A stretch of DNA of 64,000 nt from Alphaproteobacteria bacterium (GTDB lineage Bacteria; Pseudomonadota; Alphaproteobacteria; Micavibrionales; UBA2020). A program made the position numbers and the translations under genes. The notes under the pieces are model-generated. The model worked only from the letters and a program-made list of their open reading frames with translations, was not told the DNA's origin and made no database searches. The stretch is from contig JAICWS010000001.1 in assembly GCA_025934695.1 (NCBI GenBank), positions 1,451,934 through 1,515,933 of the forward strand, written 5' to 3'. Of the stretch, positions 46,577-56,300 are shown piece by piece; position 1 is the stretch's first letter; the number at the start of each line of letters is the position of its first letter.

Positions 46577-48440
46577 TCGGGCCTTTCTTGCCGTCAATGC
46601 GCTCGTAGACGTCCATGAAATCCGGGAAATGGCGGAAAGTGATTGGATGCGCTTCAAGCAGCCGGTAGCGCTGCCGCAACAGCCCCTGCTTCAGCCTGTC
46701 GATGAGGACGCCATCCGCGCCGCCAAATTTGCCGCTGAAGATCCGCCAGGCGTTCCGGGGGCCGATAATGACAAGCTTGGGCGGCGCTTGCTCCAGACGA
46801 TGATAATCTTCATCGACATAGCGGTTCCAGTATTGGTCGGTGAAAATGACCGCACCCGACAGCGGAGGGCGCGGGCGATCCCACCAGGCGGCGAGATCCG
46901 GGTCCTCAGGCAGCAGGAGAACCGAATCCAACGGCCCCGCCTCGCGCCTGACAAGCGCCGCGAGCGATCGCAGCCCCTGCGCATCCTCGCGCATTTTGGC
47001 GCCCTGCAAATAAGGGACTTCCGGCCAGGCGGCCATGGCGCCGTCGACGCGCTGCATCTGGCCAATCATCGGGATCCAGCCGCAGAAGACGGCTGCGAAG
47101 CAGCCCGCCGCCATCGCCGCCGTGCGCGCGCGTGGCGGCAGCTGGATTGCGTTGAAAAAGAAATTCCCGGCCGCCAGCAGGGAGGCGATCGCGAACATGA
47201 CGACGGGATTATTGTCGTAGCAGAGCCGGATGCTTGTCGGGCTGGAAAGGCTGTGGGCGACTGCCGCGGCCATCGCCACCGTGCAGAGGCCGCCGAACTT
47301 GGCAAGCTTGCCGCGGCGTCCCAGGATCGGCAGCAGGATAAGCCCCGACAGCAGCGCGAAGCTCATGGGTATAAAAAATCCACGCGTGAAATCGTACGAC
47401 CCGCTATGACGGTTGACCATGAAATAATCCGGCATCAGCCGCCGGGGAACTTCGACGCAGATGACAACGGCCAGCAACGCGAGACCCGGCCCGATCCACC
47501 TCAGCCGTTCGGGCACCGATAGCGAAAATCGCTGGGTGGCGGCCTTGCGCCGCAGGTACATGAAACAGACCGCCAGCGGCAGCACACCGAAGACCGCGAC
47601 TGACAGCAAATAGACATAAGAAAACCAGAAGATATTCCGGAGATTTATCACGTCCTTCTTCGGCTCGGCGCTCGTCACGAACACATCCTGCACAAGGCCG
47701 CGCCAGTCGACCCAGGGCGTAATGACCAGGCAAAGCGGCACAAGCGCGGTAACGAACCCCATGCCGAGCCAGGAGAACCAGACAGCCCGCGCCGGTCTCC
47801 CCTGCTCCGGCTTCAGGAACAGGATGGCGGCGACGCTGCCCGCTGCCAAGCCGAAGGCCGTCGTCTGCTTCGTCAGCATCAGCGCGGCAAGACAGGACCC
47901 GAGCGCGAAAAAGGACACTTTTGCCGGCTGCCGCTCGGAGACCGAGAAAAACGCGCGGCTGGCGCACAGCAGTCCCGCCGCCGCGATGAACTGCGCGAGG
48001 GAGTCGTAAAAGATGGATTTCGTGAAGGCGAAGTAGAAACCGGCGCCCGCGAGCGCCGCAAGAAAAGGGATCGGCCGCGGCAGCCAGCGCGACAGGGCAA
48101 GATAGCCCATCACGACGAGGCCGCACTGGAACAGGAAGTTGAGCAGGCTTTCGTCGATCCATATGGCCTTCGCGCCGAAGATCCAGTACATCAACAGGAA
48201 CGACAGGGGCGGCACCGGCATGTGGCCGCCGTCGGCATACAGAAGCTGTCCCGCGGCGAGGCGTTTCATGAAGGGCGCAACCCAGCCGGTGAACTCGGGA
48301 TCCCACCACATATTGTCGATGCGCACGGGCACCAGCGCATAGCCGATGAGGACGAAAACCGCCAGCAGTACCGCCAGCTCCCACGGCGTCCCGTTCAGGG
48401 CGCGCTGTCCGGGCGGCGGGGCGGCGGGTTTCTTTTGCAT
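46548..48440 (-). CDS. large membrane protein, glycosyltransferase family 39-like (GT-C fold)
   Basis: The 630-residue protein has about 11-13 hydrophobic segments. Its first periplasmic loop (DPEFTGWVAPFMKRLAAGQL) carries acidic residues where GT-C enzymes hold their catalytic acid, followed by YADGGHMPVPPLSFLLMYWI. A soluble C-terminal domain of about 160 residues follows (MREDAQGLRSLAALVRREAG, LLPEDPDLAAWWDRPRP). These proteins usually transfer a sugar from polyprenyl phosphate to a lipid or protein. Substrate unknown; no polymer biosynthesis cluster lies nearby. Confidence 0.75.
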   Translation of the reverse strand: MQKKPAAPPPGQRALNGTPWELAVLLAVFVLIGYALVPVRIDNMWWDPEFTGWVAPFMKRLAAGQLLYADGGHMPVPPLSFLLMYWIFGAKAIWIDESLLNFLFQCGLVVMGYLALSRWLPRPIPFLAALAGAGFYFAFTKSIFYDSLAQFIAAAGLLCASRAFFSVSERQPAKVSFFALGSCLAALMLTKQTTAFGLAAGSVAAILFLKPEQGRPARAVWFSWLGMGFVTALVPLCLVITPWVDWRGLVQDVFVTSAEPKKDVINLRNIFWFSYVYLLSVAVFGVLPLAVCFMYLRRKAATQRFSLSVPERLRWIGPGLALLAVVICVEVPRRLMPDYFMVNRHSGSYDFTRGFFIPMSFALLSGLILLPILGRRGKLAKFGGLCTVAMAAAVAHSLSSPTSIRLCYDNNPVVMFAIASLLAAGNFFFNAIQLPPRARTAAMAAGCFAAVFCGWIPMIGQMQRVDGAMAAWPEVPYLQGAKMREDAQGLRSLAALVRREAGPLDSVLLLPEDPDLAAWWDRPRPPLSGAVIFTDQYWNRYVDEDYHRLEQAPPKLVIIGPRNAWRIFSGKFGGADGVLIDRLKQGLLRQRYRLLEAHPITFRHFPDFMDVYERIDGKKGPIKNPRGARD

Positions 48441-48559
48441 GTGCCGGTCAAAAACAGGATGGGCGCGCCCTCAATGGCGCGCAAGAATTCACATATCCAG
48501 TTGTATCAAGAGGCCACCATCCCAGCAAGCGGCGTTTTTGGAAGGCGCTGCTCGCCCCA

Positions 48560-48907
48560 TCACCACTTCTTGAAGATGAAAAACACCGCGCAAACGAGGA
48601 AGCAAAAGCCGACGAGATGGTTCCACTTGATCGGCTCGCCCAGGTAAAATACTGAAAAGCCGGCGAAGACGAGGAGCGTGATGACTTCCTGAATTGTCTT
48701 CAGCTGGACAGTCGGGAAACCGCCGTTCGAGCCGATGCGGTTCGCCGGCACCTGCAGGCAATATTCGAAGAAGGCGATGCCCCAGCTCACGATGATCGCA
48801 AGCCAGAGCGCCGAGTCCTTGTGCTTCAGGTGGCCGTACCAGGCGAAGGTCATGAAGATGTTCGAGGCGAATAGCAATCCGACGGTTTGAAAAAGCGCTG
48901 GGTTCAT
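48560..48907 (-). CDS. DUF486 (DMT superfamily) membrane protein
   Basis: The 115-residue protein has four hydrophobic segments and matches DUF486: SNIFMTFAWYGHLKHK, IIVSWGIAFFEYCLQVPANR, QLKTIQEVITLLVFAGFS and FYLGEPIKWNHLVGFCFLV. DUF486 proteins resemble small drug/metabolite transporters; the substrate is unknown. Its start overlaps the stop of the 67-residue gene upstream by 4 bases. Confidence 0.9.
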   Translation of the reverse strand: MNPALFQTVGLLFASNIFMTFAWYGHLKHKDSALWLAIIVSWGIAFFEYCLQVPANRIGSNGGFPTVQLKTIQEVITLLVFAGFSVFYLGEPIKWNHLVGFCFLVCAVFFIFKKW

Positions 48908-49107
48908 TTCTTGAGGACCTTTTCTTTCTTAATTTCCTGTTTGACCGCAGGCTGGCCGGCGCTGGAGAGCGCCGCCGCCTGTTCCTGCCCGGCGCGGGAC
49001 GTCATGTCGGCATGCCCGGCCGAAACCCAGGCATAGATACCGGCAATGAGCGCGATCCAGGCGGCAACGATCGCCGCGATCGCGAGACTGCTTTTATATT
49101 CGGCCAT
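48904..49107 (-). CDS. small one-span membrane protein, 67 aa
   Basis: ATG 49107 has a GGGGG site. A single hydrophobic segment (SLAIAAIVAAWIALIAGIYA) is followed by a Gln/Ala/Lys-rich soluble tail ending KQEIKKEKVLKK. It overlaps the DUF486 start by 4 bases (ATGA), so the two are cotranslated. Family unknown; it may be an auxiliary subunit of the DUF486 transporter (inference). Confidence 0.65.
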   Translation of the reverse strand: MAEYKSSLAIAAIVAAWIALIAGIYAWVSAGHADMTSRAGQEQAAALSSAGQPAVKQEIKKEKVLKK

Positions 49108-49353
49108 TTTCCCCCGAAGCAAAAACCGCTTCCATTTTAAATCAAACGCGCGCCGCGCGCACCAGCGCACTTGCGGTTGCAAGAATGCGTCTGTCACAGC
49201 GGTTTTCCGCGCATCGGTTGCCAAATGAAGGAACTAAATTTTCTTTTGAAAACCCGGATCGCCCTGTTTCCGACCGGGGTTTTCGACTATCTTTATGACT
49301 GGATATACTTTGATATCCGCTGTTTTAAACGTTGTTTTTGAGGGAAGCCCCGC

Positions 49354-49869
49354 ATGTGGCCCAAGCCGCACAAGGATCCGGCATCGCCGCAGACGGAGAT
49401 TTTCTATTGCTCCAAGCTCCGCTCCGGGGTCAGCCTCGCGCTGGGCGCGCTTGTCTTCGCGGCGAGCGCCGAATATTTCTTGCGCCCCGGGCCCGTCAGC
49501 CTGGTGCCGGCGGCCCTGTGCATTCTGTTGATGGGGCTCGGCGGCTATGCGGTATTTTGCGAGTTGCGGTCGCTGCTCAACCCCAAGGCCCATGCGCTCT
49601 TCACCGGGCCCGACGGCGTCGCCATCGCCATGGCCGGAAAGCCCATCCTCTATCCCTGGGCCGAGATCGACAAGTTCACGGTATCGGACACCATCGACTA
49701 TTATGACGCCAGCGAAAGGATGTCGAAGTTGCGGGGGCGCCATGTGAAGATCGAGCTCAAGGACAAGCGCCGCGTTTCGATGGACGACACCTATGGCTGG
49801 AACAACCCCGACGAGCTTGTCATCTATCTCTACCAAAGAAAGCGCCGGTTCGAGAAGCGGCGGAGCTAG
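49354..49869 (+). CDS. membrane protein with PH-like C-terminal domain, 171 aa
   Basis: Two hydrophobic segments (about 25-42, GVSLALGALVFAASAEYF, and 48-68, LVPAALCILLMGLGGYAVF) are followed by a soluble domain. Its LYPWAEIDKFTVSD and VKIELKDKRRVSMDDTYGW pattern resembles bacterial PH-like domains of membrane proteins with unknown function. GAGGGAAG lies upstream of the ATG with long spacing. Family not securely recognised. Confidence 0.65.
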   Translation: MWPKPHKDPASPQTEIFYCSKLRSGVSLALGALVFAASAEYFLRPGPVSLVPAALCILLMGLGGYAVFCELRSLLNPKAHALFTGPDGVAIAMAGKPILYPWAEIDKFTVSDTIDYYDASERMSKLRGRHVKIELKDKRRVSMDDTYGWNNPDELVIYLYQRKRRFEKRRS

Positions 49870-50054
49870 CCGGAGCGCGCAAGCGACTGATTTTGCGCCC
49901 TTGAAAAGCTGTTCCGCGGGAATCGGCTAATAACCCTTTGAATTTTCGTTATTATTTCGGGCCGGAATCCATTATTGACCCGATGGTCGTTATGGCTAAA
50001 CTGCGCTCATCTTTACATCATTCAGTTTTATCACCAATGCAGGAGCCCAAACCT

Positions 50055-51239
50055 ATGGACGACAGCAAAAAACCCGAAGTGCACAAAGGCCTGGTCGGCG
50101 TTTATGTCGACGACAGCAAAGTGTCAAAAATCGTGCAGGAGACGAACTCGCTCACCTATCGCGGCTACGCCGTTCAGGACCTTGCCGCCAACTGCAAGTT
50201 CGAGGAAGTGGCCTTCCTGATGTGGAACGGCGAACTGCCCACCAAGCAGGAACTGGCGGACTTCGAAAAGAAAGAGCGCTCCCTGCGCAAGATCGACGAC
50301 AGCCTCGTCGACGTGCTGAAGAAGCTGCGCCCTGACGCGCACCCGATGGATGTGCTACGCACGGCCATCAGCTTTATTGGCGCGCAGGACCCGAAATGGT
50401 CGGATGAATCGAAGGGAGCGAACCTCGACAAATCCATCAACATGATGGCGAAGCTGCCGACCATCGTGGCCGCCTGGTCGCGCATCCGCGAAGGCAAGGA
50501 ACCGATTCCGCCGCGCGATGACCTGTCGTACTCCGAGAATTTCTTCAACATGACGGCAGGCAAGGTGCCGGAACCCGCGATTATCAGCGCTTTCGACAAG
50601 ACGATGATCCTTTACGCCGAGCACAGCTTCAACGTCTCGACCTTCACCGCGCGCACGATTACTTCCTCTCTCTCGGATATCTACTCGGCGGTGACGGGCG
50701 CCATCGGCTCTCTGAAAGGGCGGCTGCACGGAGGCGCGAACGAAGCCGTTCTCGACGTCATCAATGAAATTGGCGAGCCGGAAAAGGCGAAAGCATGGCT
50801 CGACGACGCACTGGCGAAGAAGAAAACCATCATGGGCTTCGGCCACCGCGTGTACAAAAACGGAGATTCCCGCGTGCCGACACTGAAAGGCGCGTTCAAC
50901 GAGGTCTCCAAGCTGCGCGGCGGCGAGAAGATCGGCCAGATCATGGATATCCTCGAAGAAGGCATGCTGGAGAAGAAGAACATCAAGCCCAACGTCGACT
51001 TCCCGACGGCCGGCCTTTATCACCTGATGGGCATCGAGAAGGACCTCTACACGCCCCTCTTCGTCATGGCCCGCATCACCGGCTGGACCGCGCATGTGAT
51101 GGAGCAGCTGGAAGGCAACAAGCTGATCCGCCCCTTGTGCACCTACAGCGGCGAACCGCAGCGCCCCGTCGTTCCCATGGACCAGCGCGGGACGAAAGCC
51201 ACGCCGGCGATCAAGCCGGCTGCGCCCAAGGCGCCCTAA
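50055..51239 (+). CDS. citrate synthase / 2-methylcitrate synthase
   Basis: It condenses acetyl-CoA (or propionyl-CoA) with oxaloacetate. The 394-residue protein has GLVGVYVDDSKVSKIVQETN, the short N-terminus of the methylcitrate-type branch. The catalytic residues are His in GRLHGGANEAVLDV, His in IMGFGHRVYK and Asp in NVDFPTAGLYHLMG. I chose ATG 50055 with AGGAG 10 bases upstream; longer frames add residues unlike the family. No propionate genes are adjacent, so the substrate preference stays open. A strong terminator follows. Confidence 0.93.
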   Translation: MDDSKKPEVHKGLVGVYVDDSKVSKIVQETNSLTYRGYAVQDLAANCKFEEVAFLMWNGELPTKQELADFEKKERSLRKIDDSLVDVLKKLRPDAHPMDVLRTAISFIGAQDPKWSDESKGANLDKSINMMAKLPTIVAAWSRIREGKEPIPPRDDLSYSENFFNMTAGKVPEPAIISAFDKTMILYAEHSFNVSTFTARTITSSLSDIYSAVTGAIGSLKGRLHGGANEAVLDVINEIGEPEKAKAWLDDALAKKKTIMGFGHRVYKNGDSRVPTLKGAFNEVSKLRGGEKIGQIMDILEEGMLEKKNIKPNVDFPTAGLYHLMGIEKDLYTPLFVMARITGWTAHVMEQLEGNKLIRPLCTYSGEPQRPVVPMDQRGTKATPAIKPAAPKAP

Positions 51240-51258
51240 TACTTCCGAACCTCATTCC

Positions 51259-51297
51259 ATCCCCTCTTCCTGATGACTGGAAGAGGGGATTGTTTTT
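51259..51297 (+). terminator. Rho-independent terminator after the citrate synthase gene
   Basis: The perfect 12-bp arms ATCCCCTCTTCC and GGAAGAGGGGAT with an 8-base loop are followed by TGTTTTT. Confidence 0.93.
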
Positions 51298-51393
51298 GCA
51301 TAACGTGCGCGGCGGCATTGCGGCCCGGTGCTTTCACGATTAGGATTCGCTATACAGGCCGCTGTCGCGGCGCATTTCCTTGGGGGGAAGATC

Positions 51394-51993
51394 ATGGAAT
51401 TTCTGAAGAAATACGGCGTCGTGCTCGGCATCATTGCCGTGCTGGTCATTATCGTCATCGGCGGCACGAACTCGGTCGTCACGATGGACCAGAATGTGCA
51501 GGCCAAATGGTCGCAGGTGCAGAACGAATACCAGCGCCGCTCCGACCTGGTGCCGAACCTCGTGAGCACGGTGAAGGGCTATGCGACGCACGAGAACAAG
51601 ACGCTGACCGACGTGATCAACGCGCGCGCCAAGGCGACGCAGGTCACCGTCGACGTCAATAACCTGGGCGACGCGGCTGCGATGCAGAAATTCGAGCAGG
51701 CGCAGGGCGCCCTGTCTTCCGCCCTGTCGCGCCTGATGGCGGTTTCGGAAGCCTATCCGAACCTCAAGGCCGACCAAAGTTTCCTGAGCCTGCAATCGCA
51801 ACTCGAGGGCACGGAAAACCGCATTACGGTCTCGCGCAAGGATTATATCGAGGCCGTGCAGGAATTTAACACCCGCGTGCGCACCTTTCCGGGCGTAATC
51901 TGGGCGCGCATCGTGGGCGTGCAGCCGAAGGCGACCTTCACCGCGACGACGGCCGGCGCGGATACGGCCCCGAAAGTCGACTTCGATAAATGA
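51394..51993 (+). CDS. LemA family protein
   Basis: The 199-residue protein has one N-terminal membrane segment (YGVVLGIIAVLVIIVIGG) and the helical LemA domain: TMDQNVQAKWSQVQNEYQRR, DLVPNLVSTVKGYATHE, LMAVSEAYPNLKADQSF. LemA proteins are membrane-anchored with the N-terminus outside. The gene starts a LemA-TPM-TPM operon, a widely seen arrangement of unknown function; the next gene overlaps it by 4 bases. GGGGGGAAG precedes ATG 51394. Confidence 0.95.
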   Translation: MEFLKKYGVVLGIIAVLVIIVIGGTNSVVTMDQNVQAKWSQVQNEYQRRSDLVPNLVSTVKGYATHENKTLTDVINARAKATQVTVDVNNLGDAAAMQKFEQAQGALSSALSRLMAVSEAYPNLKADQSFLSLQSQLEGTENRITVSRKDYIEAVQEFNTRVRTFPGVIWARIVGVQPKATFTATTAGADTAPKVDFDK

Positions 51994-52703
51994 AGCGGGC
52001 GCTTCTCCTCGGCTTTTTCCTGACTTTTTTTTGCGCCACGCTGGCGCTGGCCGCGCTCAAATTTCCGCCGCTCACGGGGCGCGTCGTCGATGAGGCGCAC
52101 GTCCTGAAGCCCGAAACCATCGAGGCCCTCGACAGGAAACTCCAAGCCTATGAGAACGGCACGCAGACGCAGTTCGTCGTCGCCACCCTGTCGTCGCTGC
52201 AGGGCGACGATATCGCGGACTACGGCTACCAGCTGGGCCGCGCCTGGGGCATTGGGCAGAAAGGCAAGGACAACGGCGTCCTGCTGATCGTGGCGCCCAA
52301 CCAGAAGAAGGTGCGCATCGAGGTCGGCTATGGCCATGAGGGCACGCTGACCGACGCGCTGTCGAGCCAGATCATCAACCGAACCATCCTGCCTCTTTTC
52401 AAGCAGGGCGATATCGATGGCGGCGTCACCGCAGGCGTGGACGCCATTATCGCGGCGCTGGGCGGTCAAAGCGAGGCCGCACCCACCGCCACGAACGGCG
52501 ACGGCGAAATATCGAACACCGAGGTGATCATCATCCTGATCCTCGTGGTCATTTTCTGCGTCCGTTACCCGATGCTGGCCTGGTTCATTTTTTCAACCTC
52601 GTCCTCGGGCTCCTACCGGGGCGGCGGCGGCAGCGGCTGGAGCGGCGGGTTCAGCGGCGGGGGCGGCAGTTTCGGCGGCGGAGGAGCATCGGGATCATGG
52701 TAG
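51990..52703 (+). CDS. TPM domain secreted protein (YgcG type)
   Basis: A signal peptide (LLLGFFLTFFCATLALA) is followed by the TPM domain (about 25-160): LTGRVVDEAHVLKPETIEAL, QFVVATLSSLQGDDIADYG, GKDNGVLLIVAPNQKKVRIE and VGYGHEGTLTDA. A membrane segment (about 172-200) and a Gly/Ser-rich tail follow. TPM domains fold like acid phosphatases and bind calcium in plant TLP18.3. It overlaps both neighbours. Confidence 0.94.
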   Translation: MKRALLLGFFLTFFCATLALAALKFPPLTGRVVDEAHVLKPETIEALDRKLQAYENGTQTQFVVATLSSLQGDDIADYGYQLGRAWGIGQKGKDNGVLLIVAPNQKKVRIEVGYGHEGTLTDALSSQIINRTILPLFKQGDIDGGVTAGVDAIIAALGGQSEAAPTATNGDGEISNTEVIIILILVVIFCVRYPMLAWFIFSTSSSGSYRGGGGSGWSGGFSGGGGSFGGGGASGSW

Positions 52704-53284
52704 CCAGGATTTCAAGCGACGTGAAAGATGCGATCGCGGCGGCGGTCACGGCCGCAAAACAGCGCACCTCGGCCGATATCGCCGTCATGGTGGCGCCGGT
52801 CAGCGATGGGTACCAGGCCTATGTGCTGCTCTACGGCTTCGCGGCGGGAAGCCTCGCCGCCGCAGGGCTTTGGTGGTCGAAAACCATCCATCCCTTCCCG
52901 CTGCTGTTACTCGTCCAGGCCTGCGCCATGGCGCTGTTCGCCTTCGTTCCCGCGCTCCGGCACCTGTGCCTGACGCTGGTGCCGCGACAGGTGCTGCATC
53001 ACCATGCCGCGCGCCGCGCGCGGGAGGAATTCCTGTTCGTCTCGCGTCACGCGCCGCCGGAGCGGCCCGTGGTACTGCTCTACGTCTCGCTGGCCGAACG
53101 CTATGCGCATGTGCTGCACAGCCGCGCCCTTGCGCCTAAAATTCCGGCCGGTACTTGGGAAAACTTCATCAAGCTCTTCACCGACAGCATGAAAAAGCCG
53201 GGGCTCGCCGCCGCCTGCCGGCTGACGGTCGACGCGATCGCGCAGGAACTGGCGCCGCATTTTCCGGCCGCGAAAAGTCCATAA
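52697..53284 (+). CDS. second TPM-like membrane protein
   Basis: The 195-residue protein begins with KDAIAAAVTAAKQRTSADIA, the start of a TPM-like domain, and then has two hydrophobic segments (about 40-90). Its soluble part includes REEFLFVSRHAPPERPVVLL and SLAERYAHVLHSRAL, matching TPM-related YgcG-type second-copy proteins. It overlaps the preceding gene by 7 bases and ends the operon. Confidence 0.85.
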   Translation: MVARISSDVKDAIAAAVTAAKQRTSADIAVMVAPVSDGYQAYVLLYGFAAGSLAAAGLWWSKTIHPFPLLLLVQACAMALFAFVPALRHLCLTLVPRQVLHHHAARRAREEFLFVSRHAPPERPVVLLYVSLAERYAHVLHSRALAPKIPAGTWENFIKLFTDSMKKPGLAAACRLTVDAIAQELAPHFPAAKSP

Positions 53285-53311
53285 AAATCAAAAAGGACGA
53301 GAGGTTTCTCG
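53283..53311 (-). terminator. terminator of the RTX gene
   Basis: On the minus strand, CGAGA-AACC-TCTCG is followed by TCCTTTTTGATTTTT, about 20 bases after the RTX stop codon. The stem is short, but the T-runs are good. Confidence 0.6.
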
Positions 53312-53330
53312 AAAAACCAGCGCGCGGATA

Positions 53331-56300
53331 TCAGGTGCCAAACGTGCCGATATTGAGGTTGCCGCTAAGGTCGAGCGCATCTTCGCCAATCCCCGTGATA
53401 TTCAGAAGCACCGCGACGGTCTGGAAATGATGCAGTGGCGCTGCACCATCCAGATCGACCTGCACAACAGTATTGTGCCCGGAGGTCACGAAGCGGAAGA
53501 AATCCGTCAGGGGCTCGGCATGCCCCGTGCCGCCTGCCAGGTTCGACAGGATGTCGCTGAAGTCAAGCACGTCGCCCACCGGCGTCTTGGCTCCAAGGCT
53601 CCCTGTGTCCGTCAGATTGAAATCCGTGATGGTGACAACATGGGCGAGGGCAGTATCCAGGTGAAACACGAATGTATCCTGGCCCGCGCCGCCCGTCAGC
53701 CTGTCGGCGCCGCCGTTGCCGATGATCGTGTCGTCGCCCGCGCCGCCGCTGATGACATCCCCCACCGCTGAACCCGTGATGGTGTCGTTGCCGCCCATCG
53801 CGTTGATGGTCTTGGAGAAGGTATCAACCGTGATCACGTTGTCCGTGTCGCTCGCGGTGAAATTCTGTCCCGTGCCGCCGGTCAGCGAAATATCCTCGAC
53901 TTCGGCCGTCGGGCTCAGGACATAGTTGATCTTTGTGATCAGCACATCGGTACCCTGGCCCGTGCCCTCAATGATCAGGTCGTGCGGATTGTCGACGAAG
54001 AAGGTATCGTTGCCGAGGCCGCCGCTCATTGTATCGGCGCCCGTGCCGCCGTCGAGTGAATCGTTGCCCGACCCGCCGATGAGCGTGTCGTTTCCGCCAA
54101 AACCAAGCAGCGTATAGTCGTGGAGGACAAAAGTTGCGTCGATGATGTTATTTGAGCCATTGCCTTTGGCAAAGAATTCAATCTCGGTGGGATCCGGCTC
54201 GAAGACGGTGAGGTTCTCGAGAAAGCCCGGGAGCGTATAATGGTCGCGGATAAAGATGGTGTCATTGCCGCCGGCATCGATGATCACGTCGCTGATATTC
54301 GCGATATAAGTGTCGTTGCCGAGACCGCCGTTGAGCGTGTCCCTTCCGCCTTCGTCATCGAGGATGTCGTTGCCCGAGCCCGTGACAAGCACGTTGTTGC
54401 CGCCATTGCCAAATAGGATGAAGCCCGTTGAGCCTACAACCGTGGCGTTTTCCACATTGAGGGCGTTCGTCTCCATGTCGAAAACATTGAAGCCGGCAGA
54501 CGATGTGATGATGAGTTTGTCCACCCCCTGTCCCGGCTGTTCGACGATCGTGTCGCCGATGTTGTCGACAAGATAGGTGTCGTTGCCGTTAAGGCCGATC
54601 ATCGTATCGGCGCCTGCCCCGCCGTTGATGAGGTTATTGCCGTTCGTGCCGGTCAGCGTGTCGTTTCCGGGACCGCCAGTGAGGCTGCCGCTTGAGGAGC
54701 CAAGCTGTATCAACACCTCGACGTTAGGAGCGTCTGAGAGCTTGTAGGTTACCCCCGCCGCGACGATGATTGTATCGTTGCCTTCCCCGGGATTTTCCAG
54801 GATGACGTCATTGGCGTTATTGACAAGGAACGTATCGTCGCCGGTCCCGCCGATCAGCGTGATAGGCGCGCCCTTATTGACGCCGCCATCGCTTATAATA
54901 TCGTTGCCCGCGCCGCCATCTAACGTTTCACCGCTCAACCCGCCTGCCGCATTGCCCGTGATGACGTTGTTATTGCCGTCACCGGTGATGTTCAGGGATT
55001 GCGTGCCGATCAGCGTCGCGTTCTGGACGCCGATAAAATTATTGAGGTTTATGCTTTCATCGGACGATTCAATCGTATTGGTGCCCGAACCAGCCAAAAT
55101 CGACTCACTACTGCCGTTATGGATGATGAAGATGTCGTTACCGGTGCCGCCAATCAGCGTATCCGCGCCGCCGCCGCCATCGAGAACGTCATTGCCCGCA
55201 TTGCCGGTGATGGTATTGATGTTGCCATCGCCCGTCGCATTCAGGTTCGCGCTGCCCAATAGCGTGATGTTCTGGATGCCGCTGTAGTTCGTCAGGTTGA
55301 GGCTGACTTTGGAGGATTCGATGGTATTGACGCCGCCGTTTGTCTGGATATTTTCAGTCCCGGTATAAACGACGAAATTGCTGATGCCAGTACCGCCGAT
55401 CAGCGTATCCGCCCCCCCCGCGCCATCTAAAGTCACGGTCCCAGTCGTCGCCGAAGCGTCAATAATGTTGATGCCTAGGTTTCCCGTGCCGGTCATATCG
55501 AGACCGCCCTGCAGGATCAGATTCTCGACGTTGGGCGAAAGCGTAAAACTGACATCCGCTACGACAGTATCGGTGCCGCTGCCGGGCTGCTCGATGACGA
55601 CGTCGCTGGAGTTGTTTACGAAGTAGGTGTCGTTTCCGGCGCCGCCCAGCATCGTATCCGTGCCGCCGCCGCCATCGCTGAGGCTGTTGTTGCCCGAATT
55701 GCCGGTGATAACGTTGTCGAGGCTGTTGCCGGTTCCGTTGATATTCGCCGAACCTGTCAGCGTCAGGTTCTCGATGTTCGCGCCTTTAGCGGAAAGATCG
55801 AAAGTAATGCTCGAGAGAACGGTATCGGTCCCCTGACCGGCAATCTCGTTCACAAAGTCGCCCGGGTCGTCGATGATATACGTGTCGTTCCCGCCGCCAC
55901 CCTGCATCGTGTCTGCGCCCAAGCCGCCGTCCAGCGTATTATCGCCGGAGTTCCCGACGATGATGTTGTTGAGCGTGTTGCCGAAGCCGTTAATATTCGC
56001 CGCCCCGCCAAGAGTGAGGTTTTCGACGTTGGTTTCGAGCGTATGCGTTGCGCTGGCGACGACCATGTCGGTACCGGCGCCCGCACCCTCGATGACTTTA
56101 TCGCCGATATTATCGATGAGGTAAACGTCGTTGCCAGTTCCGCCGATCATCGTGTCGGCGCCGCCACCGCCGTCCAGGATATCGTCGCCGTTGCCGCCGA
56201 TCAGCGTGTTCGTCGCCGTGTTACCCTTGATGGAGACGCCATTGTCGTTGCCGATGCCATTGATGGCATTATTGCCCAGCAGGATCAGGTTGACTTCGAG

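Noticed and set aside
49938..50054. 39-residue N-terminal extension of citrate synthase
   Set aside because: No ribosome-binding site and no similarity to the family start; ATG 50055 has AGGAG and fits the usual length.
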